A stretch of 37,265 bases of DNA from Lacinutrix sp. (lineage in GTDB: Bacteria > Bacteroidota > Bacteroidia > Flavobacteriales > Flavobacteriaceae): the NCBI RefSeq assembly GCF_029238095.1, contig NZ_JAQWGS010000020.1:1-37265 (forward strand). The letters are read 5' to 3'. The notes beneath the pieces were generated by a model, which searched no databases, was not told where the DNA came from, and saw nothing but the letters and a program-made list of their open reading frames with translations. This document shows, one piece after another, positions 1-7,435 of this stretch (positions are counted from its first letter, which is position 1; each line of letters starts with the position of its first letter). Position numbers and translations under genes: made by a program.

Positions 1-360
1 AGGTCCTGTCGTCGTTCCAAAGTCTCCTCGAGATTTAGCCCAAACATGCTCCCTAGTCCAGCCATCTGCGTTATTATATTCTTGTGCAGCATTTATAGAT
101 ATCCCTGAATAAATAAGAATCACATTATCTGAATTATTAGGATCTCTATCAGTCTCTTTTAAAATGTCCCAAACATCTATACTTGAACTTGTATAACTAA
201 ATTCAGTATGATTATCAATAATCTGATTTAATGCATATTTCAAATCACCATCAGCTAAGCCCAGAGCAGAATCATAATATCCAGTTGGTATCTGTGCAGA
301 TAGTATTAATGAAGGTAAGAAAATTATTAAAGAAATATATTTTAACACTATGCTCTTCAT
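1..360 (-). CDS. Endonuclease I family secreted nuclease (N-terminal part, cut by window start)
   Basis: The frame encodes the first 120 residues and is still open at base 1. A hydrophobic signal peptide ends near the ALSA-like site (LPSLILSAQ), followed by YYDSALGL and a region ending in WTREHVWAKSRGDFG. This YY...(W)..EHVWPQS-like arrangement is the hallmark of the endonuclease I family (EndA/NucM), nonspecific DNA/RNA nucleases of the periplasm or outside; the His of EHVW is part of the metal-dependent active site. Flavobacterial members are usually larger and often carry a type IX sorting tail, which would lie outside the window. I chose the ATG at 360 because it gives the cleanest signal peptide; an in-frame ATG at 378 would add six residues (TNFYF region). 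A TATCTTTG -7 box lies at 389-396. Confidence 0.85.
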   Translation of the reverse strand, partial: MKSIVLKYISLIIFLPSLILSAQIPTGYYDSALGLADGDLKYALNQIIDNHTEFSYTSSSIDVWDILKETDRDPNNSDNVILIYSGISINAAQEYNNADGWTREHVWAKSRGDFGTTTGP

Positions 361-388
361 GAAATAAAAATTGGTCATTATTAGTTGT

Positions 389-396
389 CAAAGATA
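389..396 (-). promoter_or_regulatory. -7 box of the endonuclease gene promoter
   Basis: On the minus strand the bases read TATCTTTG, an exact match to the Bacteroidota TAnnTTTG box. Transcription would start near 382, giving a 22-base leader to the ATG at 360. I see no TTG at the usual upstream distance, so the -33 half is missing or weak. Confidence 0.45.
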
Positions 397-547
397 AAAA
401 AACATCTCTTACCATTAGAATTCGGGCTATATATACATTTAATGCAGCCAAGCTATAAAAGAAAACAACCTCAAAATCGATATAGGGGTGTTGTTTTAAG
501 AATAATAGCTCAGGTTTTTTGGTGTTTTTTGGAGCTAAGAGTAATTT

Positions 548-567
548 ACCGTACAATAACCGTACAA
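548..567. repeat. Short direct repeat near the tRNA-Leu 3' end
   Basis: ACCGTACAA occurs at 548-556 and again at 559-567, an 11-base period. The overlapping GTACAAAT (562-569) is also mirrored as ATTTGTAC at 621-628, next to the 3' end of the tRNA-Leu gene and on the other side of its terminator. Short repeats beside a tRNA 3' end resemble integrase arm sites or the scar of an old integrative element, but no integrase gene is visible here, so this remains a guess. Confidence 0.35.
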
Positions 568-579
568 ATTTGTGAATAA

Positions 580-620
580 AAAAACCTCAAATGTTTGATT
601 ATAAACATATTGAGGTTTTT
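580..620 (-). terminator. Terminator of the tRNA operon
   Basis: AAAAACCTCAA (580-590) pairs with TTGAGGTTTTT (610-620), with ATGTTT/AAACAT extending the stem inward. Read on the minus strand, the hairpin directly follows tRNA-Leu and ends in a run of T residues, as expected for an intrinsic terminator. Confidence 0.75.
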
Positions 621-625
621 ATTTG

Positions 626-709
626 TACTGAAGACGGGACTTGAACCCGTACGTCCTAATGGACATTGGATTTTAAGTCCAACGTGTCTACCAATTCCAC
701 CACTTCAGC
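626..709 (-). tRNA. tRNA-Leu (UAA)
   Basis: The minus strand folds into an 84-base class II tRNA. The acceptor stem is GCTGAAG (709-703) with CTTCAGT and an A discriminator; the anticodon loop is CTTAAAA, giving anticodon UAA; a long variable arm is present; the T-arm contains GGTTCAAGTCC. CCA is not encoded. It lies 27 bases after tRNA-Gly and is probably cotranscribed with it. Confidence 0.96.
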
Positions 710-736
710 ATTGGAATATTTTAGTAAAATTCTCAG

Positions 737-808
737 AGCGAAAGACGGGATTTGAACCCGCGACCTCCACCTTGGCAAGGTGATGCTCTACCCCTGAGCT
801 ACTTTCGC
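737..808 (-). tRNA. tRNA-Gly (GCC)
   Basis: The minus strand gives a 72-base tRNA. The acceptor stem is GCGAAAG with CTTTCGC, with a T (U) discriminator; the D-arm contains AGCTCAGGGGTAGAGC; the anticodon loop is TTGCCAA (anticodon GCC); the T-arm contains GGTTCAAATCC. CCA is not encoded. It is the first gene of a two-tRNA operon. Confidence 0.96.
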
Positions 809-848
809 AGTCTTTTTAAATGAACATACAACATTACTATTGCGGATG

Positions 849-877
849 CAAATTTAAGTCTTTTTTACAAATAGCAA
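849..877 (-). promoter_or_regulatory. Promoter of the tRNA-Gly/tRNA-Leu operon
   Basis: On the minus strand TTG (877-875) is followed after 18 bases by TAAATTTG (856-849), an exact Bacteroidota sigma-A type promoter (TTG-N17-23-TAnnTTTG). Transcription would begin near 842, about 34 bases before the mature 5' end of tRNA-Gly. Confidence 0.75.
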
Positions 878-914
878 AGTGTTTTTTAAAAAATAATTAA
901 ATATTTTTTAATAC

Positions 915-3512
915 TTAGTTAGCCTTTATCAACATTCGTTTAATCTCGTTTAATTTCATAAGCGCCTCGACTGGTGTAAGTGTATCAATATCAGTTAATA
1001 GTATCTCATCTTTAATTTGAATTAATAATGGATCATCTAAATTGAAAAAGCTTAATTGAACTTCATCTTTAATAGATTTCACCTTATCTGTTAGTTCTTC
1101 ACTTGAATGAGATTGCTCTAATTTCTTTAGTATCTTGTTTGCACGATGTAGAACTTGTTGTGGCATTCCTGCTAGTTTTGCAACATGTATTCCGAAACTA
1201 TGTTCGCTTCCTCCTTTAACTAGTTTCCTTAAGAACAATACATTGTCTTTTAATTCTTTTACAGAAACATTAAAATTTTTAATTCGCGAAAATGTTTCTG
1301 TCATTTCGTTTAGCTCATGATAATGTGTTGCAAATAACGTTTTTGCTTTTACAGGATGCTCATGTAAATACTCGCTAATAGCCCAAGCTATTGAAATACC
1401 GTCATATGTGCTGGTTCCTCTTCCAATTTCGTCTAATAAAACTAGACTTCTTTCAGAAATATTATTAAGAATAGAAGCTGTTTCGTTCATTTCTACCATA
1501 AAAGTAGATTCTCCCATAGAAATATTATCGCTTGCGCCTACTCTAGTAAAAATTTTATCTACCAAACCAATTCGAGCACTCTTTGCAGGAACAAAACTTC
1601 CAATTTGCGCTAATAATACTATTAATGCTGTTTGACGTAATATTGCAGATTTTCCAGACATGTTTGGTCCAGTAATCATTATTATTTGTTGTGTTGTTCT
1701 GTCTAAAAAGACATCATTAGCAATATATGCTTCCCCAATTGGTAACTGCTTTTCTATAACTGGATGACGACCTTCTTTAATTTCTAAATCGTGAGAATCG
1801 TCTAGTGTTGGATATACATATTTATTTTCTTTAGCCAATTGTGCAAAACCACATAAACAATCTAACTGCGCAATTAAATAGGCGTTTTGTTGTACAGGTT
1901 TTATGTATTGATGCATCCAAGTGACTAAATCTGCAAACAATTTTTGCTCTATTGCTAGAATGCGCTCTTCTGCTCCTAATATTTTAGTTTCGTATTCTTT
2001 TAACTCCTCTGTAATGTAACGTTCTGCACTTACTAAGGTTTGTTTTCTAATCCATTCTTCTGGAACCTTATCTTTATGGGTATTCCTAACTTCAATATAA
2101 TATCCGAAAACGTTATTTGATGCAATTTTAAGGGAGGTGATACCTGTTCTATCACTTTCTCTCTTAAGCATTTGATCTAGATAATTCTTACCAGAAGTTG
2201 AAAGCCCTCTTAGTTCATCTAATTCGGTAGAAAAACCTTCAGCAATTGTATTTCCTTTTAAAACATTAACAGGAGCATCTTCATTTAATGTTTGCTTTAT
2301 TTTGTATCTTAACACATCACAACTTTGCAATGTATCACCAATAATTTTTAAAGATTCGTTATCGCTATTTGATGATAAAGATTTGATTGGATTAATGGTT
2401 TCTAAAGAGTTTTTGAGTTGGACAACTTCTCTAGGACTAACCTTACCTGTTGCTACTTTTGAAATTAAGCGTTCTATATCTCCAATACTTTTTATATAGT
2501 CTTGAATTTTTTGATGAACAATTTTATTGTTTTTAAAAAAAGATACCACCTCATGACGCTGTTTTATTTTTTTAGCGTTTTTTAATGGCAAGGCTAACCA
2601 ACGCTTTAACAATCGTCCTCCCATTGCTGAATTGGTTTTATCGATGACACTAAGTAAGGTAACTGCGTTATTATTTGTTGAATTGTAGAGTTCTAAATTT
2701 CTAATAGTAAAACGATCCATCCACACATATTCATCTTCAGCTATTCTTGAAACAGAAGTGATATGTTGTAGTTTATTATGCTGTGTTTCTGCCAAATAAT
2801 GGAGTATAGAACCTGAAGCAATGATACCTTCATTTAAATCTTCTATTCCAAAACCTTTTAATGATTTTGTTTTAAAATGCTTTAGAAGTGTTTCGTTTGT
2901 GTAATCTATTTGGTATACCCAATCTTCCAAATTAAAAGTATGAAAATCACTACCAAAACTTTCTTTAAAATGTGTTCGCTTTTGTTTAGAGACTAAAACT
3001 TCGCTTGGACTAAAATTTTGAAGTAGTTTGTCTATATATTCTTGATTGCCTTGACTGGTAAGGAATTCTCCAGTAGAAATATCTAAAAACGAGATTCCAA
3101 TATTAGTTTTACCAAAATAGACAGAGCATAGAAAGTTATTAGATTTGGATTGCAACACCTCATCATTTAAAGCAACTCCTGGAGTAACAAGTTCAGTAAC
3201 ACCACGCTTTACAATGTTCTTGGTTTGTTTTGGATCTTCTAGCTGATCGCAAATAGCTACTCGTTCTCCTGCCTTAACTAGTTTAGGTAAATACGTGTTT
3301 ATAGAATGATGAGGAAAACCTGCAAGTTCAATTTCACTTTCGCTTCCTGCGCCTCTTTTGGTTAAGGTTATTCCTAAAATTCCTGCTGCTTTTATGGCAT
3401 CGGTTCCAAAAGTTTCATAAAAATCACCAACACGAAATAATAATAAAGCATCTGGGTATTTTGCTTTTATGGCATTATACTGTCTCATTAAAGGTGTTAC
3501 TTTTTTTGCCAA
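915..3512 (-). CDS. mutS: DNA mismatch repair protein MutS
   Basis: 865 residues, full length for MutS1. It recognises base mismatches and small loops in newly copied DNA and, with ATP, recruits MutL. Visible parts: the mismatch-reading motif F31-Y32-E33 in the N-terminal domain, the connector, the lever/clamp region, the ATPase with Walker A GPNMSGKS (615-622), Walker [10 protein letters not shown] (692-700) and the ATHYHEL motif (729-735), and a C-terminal helix-turn-helix tail. The start is TTG at 3512: an in-frame TAG lies about 16 codons upstream with no ATG between, and the next ATG (residue 9) would cut into the conserved PLM(R/K)QY beginning. It is transcribed alone, away from the DUF1573 gene. 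Confidence 0.97.
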   Translation of the reverse strand: MAKKVTPLMRQYNAIKAKYPDALLLFRVGDFYETFGTDAIKAAGILGITLTKRGAGSESEIELAGFPHHSINTYLPKLVKAGERVAICDQLEDPKQTKNIVKRGVTELVTPGVALNDEVLQSKSNNFLCSVYFGKTNIGISFLDISTGEFLTSQGNQEYIDKLLQNFSPSEVLVSKQKRTHFKESFGSDFHTFNLEDWVYQIDYTNETLLKHFKTKSLKGFGIEDLNEGIIASGSILHYLAETQHNKLQHITSVSRIAEDEYVWMDRFTIRNLELYNSTNNNAVTLLSVIDKTNSAMGGRLLKRWLALPLKNAKKIKQRHEVVSFFKNNKIVHQKIQDYIKSIGDIERLISKVATGKVSPREVVQLKNSLETINPIKSLSSNSDNESLKIIGDTLQSCDVLRYKIKQTLNEDAPVNVLKGNTIAEGFSTELDELRGLSTSGKNYLDQMLKRESDRTGITSLKIASNNVFGYYIEVRNTHKDKVPEEWIRKQTLVSAERYITEELKEYETKILGAEERILAIEQKLFADLVTWMHQYIKPVQQNAYLIAQLDCLCGFAQLAKENKYVYPTLDDSHDLEIKEGRHPVIEKQLPIGEAYIANDVFLDRTTQQIIMITGPNMSGKSAILRQTALIVLLAQIGSFVPAKSARIGLVDKIFTRVGASDNISMGESTFMVEMNETASILNNISERSLVLLDEIGRGTSTYDGISIAWAISEYLHEHPVKAKTLFATHYHELNEMTETFSRIKNFNVSVKELKDNVLFLRKLVKGGSEHSFGIHVAKLAGMPQQVLHRANKILKKLEQSHSSEELTDKVKSIKDEVQLSFFNLDDPLLIQIKDEILLTDIDTLTPVEALMKLNEIKRMLIKAN

Positions 3513-3660
3513 AGGAATGTGCTTTTTTATTGTTTTTCTTGTTGAAATGCAAGATTGCTAAAGTAGTATTATTTTGATTTTTTTGAAAGAGAACACATAG
3601 AAGATGTTTAAAATAAAAACAACTCACTTATTTTGAGTTATAAAATTGCTTTAAAATTTA

Positions 3661-3688
3661 TTGTAACAAACAAGTTTTATTACATTTG
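3661..3688 (+). promoter_or_regulatory. Promoter of the DUF1573 gene
   Basis: TTG (3661-3663), 17 bases, then TACATTTG (3681-3688): both elements match the Bacteroidota consensus exactly. Because the -7 box covers a possible upstream ATG at 3686, it rules out that ATG and supports translation from 3710. Confidence 0.75.
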
Positions 3689-3709
3689 TTACATATAAAA
3701 CACATCACC

Positions 3710-4174
3710 ATGAAAAAAATAATTTTATTATGCAGTTTTGCAGTTTTAGGCATTATAACTTCAGGAACTGCACAAAATGACACTAAGGTTATAGCTTCTG
3801 AAATCTCTGAAACAGAAAATGGAGCTAAAATTGAATTTGAATCTGAAACAATAGACTATGGAACTATAGATCACAATGCAGATGGATATAGGGAGTTTAT
3901 TTTTACTAATACTGGAAACTCGCCTTTAGTTATTACAAATGCAAAAGGATCTTGTGGATGTACAGTACCTACTTGGCCTAGAGAGCCAATTGCGGCTGGT
4001 GAGTCTTCTAAAATTAAAGTGAAGTATGCAACCAATAGGGTTGGTGCTTTTTCTAAAAGCATTACACTGACCTCTAATGCTATGAATGCACCCAAAAAAG
4101 TCATTAAAATAAAAGGAAAGGTTAATCCAGATTCTTCAACTAAAACTGAAAACAAAACTGAGGTAAAATCTTAA
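3710..4174 (+). CDS. DUF1573 domain exported protein
   Basis: 154 residues. A signal peptide (MKKIILLCSFAVLGIITSG, then TAQ) is followed by a single DUF1573 domain, an immunoglobulin-like beta sandwich (ASPM/SPD-2/Hydin type). The family signature is visible: F..TG..PLVI near residues 65-75 and the GSCGCTVP loop around 80-87, then a G...K.I.L.SN region and a final IKGKV strand. The Ser/Thr/Lys-rich tail has no obvious partner. The molecular role of this family in Flavobacteriia is unknown; the location is inferred to be periplasmic or on the cell surface. Translation starts at 3710, just after a clear promoter, and a strong terminator follows, so the gene forms its own transcription unit. Confidence 0.85.
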   Translation: MKKIILLCSFAVLGIITSGTAQNDTKVIASEISETENGAKIEFESETIDYGTIDHNADGYREFIFTNTGNSPLVITNAKGSCGCTVPTWPREPIAAGESSKIKVKYATNRVGAFSKSITLTSNAMNAPKKVIKIKGKVNPDSSTKTENKTEVKS

Positions 4175-4196
4175 GTTTATTTTTTAAATATATTTT

Positions 4197-4228
4197 AAAC
4201 TTCCTTTAAATAAAGGAAGTTTTTTTTT
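4197..4228 (+). terminator. Terminator of the DUF1573 gene
   Basis: AAACTTCCTTTA (4197-4208) pairs with TAAAGGAAGTTT (4211-4222), followed by a T run to 4228. It lies 22 bases after the stop codon and directly before the promoter box of the next gene. Confidence 0.85.
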
Positions 4229-4231
4229 GAA

Positions 4232-4239
4232 TATTTTTG
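4232..4239 (+). promoter_or_regulatory. -7 box of the SpoU methyltransferase gene
   Basis: TATTTTTG matches TAnnTTTG exactly and ends four bases before the ATG at 4244. If used, transcription would begin at or next to the start codon, giving a leaderless mRNA. No TTG lies at the proper distance upstream, where the preceding terminator sits. Confidence 0.4.
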
Positions 4240-4243
4240 TGCT

Positions 4244-4783
4244 ATGCGAAAACTTAAAAATAGTGAACTTGCCAGACTAAGCATTGATGGTTTTAAGCAG
4301 GCCAACAAAACACCTATTATTATTATTTTAGACAATATTAGAAGTCTAAACAATGTTGGTTCTGTGTTTAGAACAAGTGATGCTTTTTTAATCGAAAAAA
4401 TTTACCTCTGTGGTATAACAGCTAAACCTCCACATAAAGATATACACAAAACCGCTTTAGGCAGTACAGAAACTGTTGATTGGGAATACGAAGAAAACAC
4501 CTTAAATTTAGTAAAAAAACTAAAAGCCGATGGCTATAGAGTTGCAAGTATTGAACAAGCAGAGCGTGCGACAATGTTAAATGCATTTAAGGTTGAATCA
4601 AAATCAAAATACGCTATTATTTTTGGAAACGAAGTAAAAGGCGTGACACAGGATGTAGTAAGCGCAAGCGATTTTGTGATAGAAATCCCTCAATTTGGAA
4701 CCAAACATTCACTAAACATTGCTGTAAGTTGTGGTGTTGTTGTTTGGGATTTGTTTTCTAAACTTAATGCAATAAAATCTTAA
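4244..4783 (+). CDS. SpoU/TrmH-family RNA 2'-O-methyltransferase
   Basis: 179 residues, the compact catalytic domain without the N-terminal substrate-binding extension of RlmB. Enzymes of this SPOUT class transfer a methyl group from S-adenosylmethionine to a ribose 2'-hydroxyl of tRNA or rRNA through a trefoil-knot fold. All three family motifs are visible: NIRSLNNVGSVFRT (around 31-44, with the catalytic-type Asn and Arg), IIFGNEVKGV (around 125-134), and IEIPQFGTKHSLNIAVS (around 146-162) near the C-terminus. The target RNA cannot be told from sequence; TrmL- or TrmH-like tRNA modification is possible. The next gene follows after six bases, so they are likely cotranscribed. Confidence 0.9.
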   Translation: MRKLKNSELARLSIDGFKQANKTPIIIILDNIRSLNNVGSVFRTSDAFLIEKIYLCGITAKPPHKDIHKTALGSTETVDWEYEENTLNLVKKLKADGYRVASIEQAERATMLNAFKVESKSKYAIIFGNEVKGVTQDVVSASDFVIEIPQFGTKHSLNIAVSCGVVVWDLFSKLNAIKS

Positions 4784-4789
4784 TTTATT

Positions 4790-5377
4790 ATGAAATTTAA
4801 ATCTCTACTTTTTGTTATTCTGGTTGCAACTTTATCTGGTTGCGCAAAAGATAAAAACAAACTAACTGATGCTGATAAAACTTTTTTAAATAAAACCGTA
4901 GACTCCATATTTGAGCTTGACCAAAGTGTTAGACTTCATTTTAATGTTATAGATAAAAAGTTCGGAGTCAATAGAGGTACTTTTGGTAAATCTGAAGAGT
5001 TTAAAAGGCAATACTTAGACTCTTTAACTTATCCTTTGTATCAAAAATCTGTAGATAGTATTTGGAGTATTTTAAAAGTAAATGATAGTTTAAATACCAA
5101 ATTATTAATTGATATCACAAAAGACTATGGTTTTCCAAACAACAAAAGATTGGGTGTACCAAGATCTAAGGCCTATATTATTTTTACACATGCTCCTAAT
5201 TTTTATTTCAAGGAAGTAAGAGAATTAGTTGAAAAAGAATACAATGCTGGTAGAATTATAGAATTTAAAAAAGAATATATTTTGTGGCATGTAAACGGTA
5301 GAAAAGGTGTTCCACCAATGGCTGGAACAAAAGGTGAGGCTATATGGCCGAAGCCTTTGGATCGTGAGAACAGATAG
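4790..5377 (+). CDS. Lipoprotein of unknown function, distantly DUF6624-like
   Basis: 195 residues. The N-terminus MKFKSLLFVILVATLSGC is a lipoprotein signal with the modified Cys at 18, so the protein should be membrane-anchored. The region around residues 108-180 has the order I.KDYGFP, a central hydrophobic strand ending in THAPNF, a charged helix, and a Gly-rich end (NGRKGVPPMAG). This resembles the DUF6624 pattern (a kyGwP start and a bulky-residue-His middle), but only loosely, so treat it as unknown. It sits six bases after the methyltransferase gene, and its last 38 bases overlap the end of the convergent folK fusion. Confidence 0.7.
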   Translation: MKFKSLLFVILVATLSGCAKDKNKLTDADKTFLNKTVDSIFELDQSVRLHFNVIDKKFGVNRGTFGKSEEFKRQYLDSLTYPLYQKSVDSIWSILKVNDSLNTKLLIDITKDYGFPNNKRLGVPRSKAYIIFTHAPNFYFKEVRELVEKEYNAGRIIEFKKEYILWHVNGRKGVPPMAGTKGEAIWPKPLDRENR

Positions 5378-6488
5378 CATCCAAAATAAATAAATAATCT
5401 TCACGGCTTTTTACAAAGTCGCGATTTGAGATATCGATTATTTTAACATTAAGTTCGGTTTGATTTTTTAGAAATTCTAAATAGCCTGAATTTATTTTAT
5501 TAAGATACTCGCTATCTATATTTTGTTCGTAAGCTCTACCACGTTTCTTTATGTTTTCTTGAAGACGTTCTGTATTTTGATAGAGATAGACATACAGTTC
5601 TGGCTTTGCAATATCTTTATACATTAAGTAAAATAATTTCCTGTAGAGTTTAAACTCGTCTTGATGTAGTGTGATTTTAGAGAATATTAAAGACTTATAA
5701 ATGTCGTAATCGCTAACAATAAAATCTTTAAATAAATCGAGTTGTGATAAATCGTCACTAATTTGCTGGTAACGGTCTGCTAGAAAAGACATTTCTAAAG
5801 TAAAAGCATAACGCTGCGCATCTTTATAAAATTTGGGTAAAAATGGATTATCTGCAAAACGTTCTAAAATAAGTTTTGCATTAAAATCTTGAGCAATTTT
5901 TGTAGCCAAACTTGTTTTTCCAGCGCCTATATTACCTTCAATGGCTATATAATTATACCCTGAAAAATCGTGTTGCTTACTTGGGTTTTTTAACCAAATA
6001 TTTATAGGTTCTAAAACACTTTCATCTTCGCACTCTTGTAATAATACAGAAATTTCTTTTTCTAAAACTGGATGTTTAAACTTGGAAGCTATATGGTATA
6101 AAGGCTCTAAAACAAACCTACGTTTTTGCAACTCTGGATGAGGCACTTTTAGTGTTTTTGTGTTTATTATTTCTTCATCTATAAACAAAATATCTAAATC
6201 TATAGTTCTAGACTGGTAACCTTTAGCTTTTGTTCTAGTACGACCCAAACTTGTCTCTATAGCTAATAGCTTTTTTAAAATTACATTGGGTTTCAAATAG
6301 CTTTCAACTAACAAGCAAGCATTGTAAAAATCATCAGCTTCAAAACCCAAAGATGGTGTTTTAAACACTTTAGATATTATTTTGATAGTACCAACTTTTA
6401 AATGCACAGCATCTACAGCAGCTTGCAAATTCTTAAATTTGTCGCCTTTATTACTTCCTATTGATATGTAAACTTTTTGTAAATTCAT
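5340..6488 (-). CDS. folK: Fused HPPK (FolK) and deoxynucleoside kinase
   Basis: 382 residues in two domains. Residues 1-150 are 6-hydroxymethyl-7,8-dihydropterin pyrophosphokinase (folate synthesis): YISIGSNKGD at the start, the GRTRTKAKGYQSRTIDLDI signature with metal-binding D97 and D99, and VPHPEL near 115. Residues 175-382 are a deoxynucleoside kinase/thymidylate-kinase-like domain: P-loop GNIGAGKT (185-192), ERFADNPFL, the LADRY segment and the Arg-rich lid KKRGRAYE (314-321). The first domain makes the folate precursor and the second salvages deoxynucleosides, so both feed DNA precursor supply. This fusion is known in Bacteroidota. ATG 6488 is chosen because it directly precedes the conserved first strand; an upstream TTG (6506) adds nothing conserved. 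Confidence 0.93.
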   Translation of the reverse strand: MNLQKVYISIGSNKGDKFKNLQAAVDAVHLKVGTIKIISKVFKTPSLGFEADDFYNACLLVESYLKPNVILKKLLAIETSLGRTRTKAKGYQSRTIDLDILFIDEEIINTKTLKVPHPELQKRRFVLEPLYHIASKFKHPVLEKEISVLLQECEDESVLEPINIWLKNPSKQHDFSGYNYIAIEGNIGAGKTSLATKIAQDFNAKLILERFADNPFLPKFYKDAQRYAFTLEMSFLADRYQQISDDLSQLDLFKDFIVSDYDIYKSLIFSKITLHQDEFKLYRKLFYLMYKDIAKPELYVYLYQNTERLQENIKKRGRAYEQNIDSEYLNKINSGYLEFLKNQTELNVKIIDISNRDFVKSREDYLFILDAICSHDPKASAI

Positions 6489-6621
6489 CTTTAAACTAGA
6501 AAGCAAAATAACTAAAACTTAATGGTTTCCTTTATATTTACTGTAAGAATTTATTAACGATTTCTTTTTAACCTTTTACAATTCTCTTGTACCGCACACA
6601 GTATACTAAAATAAACATTTC

Positions 6622-7326
6622 ATGACTCTTAAAAACAAACTAAAAGCTCAACGTATATACTTTTTACTAGGTGCTTTATTTATTACCTCTTTGGTAGTTT
6701 CTAATTTAATTTTTCAAAAGTTTTTCTATTGGTATCCATTAAACATTAGCGTCTTTGGGTTTAGTTTATTCGAAATTTCCGTTGGTATTTTACCGTATCC
6801 AATAACTTTTCTTATTACCGATTTAATTAGTGAAATCTACGGTAAAAAACGCGCTAACGATATTGTTATTGCTGGTATTTTTGCTTCTTTTTTTTCGTTG
6901 TTAATTATTTATGTGGCAGATGCTGTACCTGCAATAAAAAGCTCTCCTCTTTCAAACGAGACGTTTAATAAGGTCTTTGGCGCTTCATCTATAGCTGTTT
7001 TTGCAAGTATGACTGCTTATCTATTTGCTCAATTTATAGACATTCAAATTTATCATTTCTGGAAACGCTTAACTAAAGGCAAACATTTGTGGTTACGGAA
7101 TAATTTTTCGACTTGGTTTTCGCAATTTATAGATACTTTTTCTGTTTTATTTTTACTCTGTTCTTTTAATATTATAGATTGGAGTAGTTTTAAAGGATTG
7201 TTAATAAGCGGTTTTCTTTTTAAAGTATTAGTCGCTTTATTAGACACTCCTTTTTTATATTTGGGCGTTTTTATTTTTAGAAAAACATTCCGTCTAAAAA
7301 TAAATGAAGAAATACAACTCTTATAA
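6622..7326 (+). CDS. Queuosine precursor transporter (VUT/YhhQ family)
   Basis: 234 residues with about six hydrophobic membrane segments. Family features include the first helix FLLGALFITSLVVSNLI, the PYPITFLITDLISEIYGKKRA stretch (around 60-80, with the acidic and YG residues typical of YhhQ), and QFIDIQIYHFWK plus QFIDTFSVLF repeats in the second half. Members import the queuosine precursors preQ0 or preQ1 for tRNA wobble modification. No queuosine gene lies nearby, so the substrate assignment rests on family alone. The gene is divergent from the folK fusion with 133 bases between. Confidence 0.88.
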   Translation: MTLKNKLKAQRIYFLLGALFITSLVVSNLIFQKFFYWYPLNISVFGFSLFEISVGILPYPITFLITDLISEIYGKKRANDIVIAGIFASFFSLLIIYVADAVPAIKSSPLSNETFNKVFGASSIAVFASMTAYLFAQFIDIQIYHFWKRLTKGKHLWLRNNFSTWFSQFIDTFSVLFLLCSFNIIDWSSFKGLLISGFLFKVLVALLDTPFLYLGVFIFRKTFRLKINEEIQLL

Positions 7327-7435
7327 AAAGTGCTAAATTTTTATTAAAAACTTTATATCTACATCTAATTACTTAGATTAAACGTATATATGATATTAAA
7401 CTAAATAAAGACTTCCGCTTTCTCGGAAAATAAAG

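Noticed and set aside
272..556. Minus-strand 94-codon frame overlapping the endonuclease gene start
   Set aside because: It overlaps the endonuclease reading frame and its promoter box, and has no known motif.
385..579. Plus-strand 64-codon open frame (around MSKIKKHLL)
   Set aside because: No recognisable domain or signal. It overlaps the terminator and repeat elements upstream of the tRNA operon. I judge it a chance frame.
3686..3709. Upstream ATG at 3686 for the DUF1573 gene
   Set aside because: It lies inside the -7 box TACATTTG, so it would not be transcribed. The signal peptide starts at 3710.
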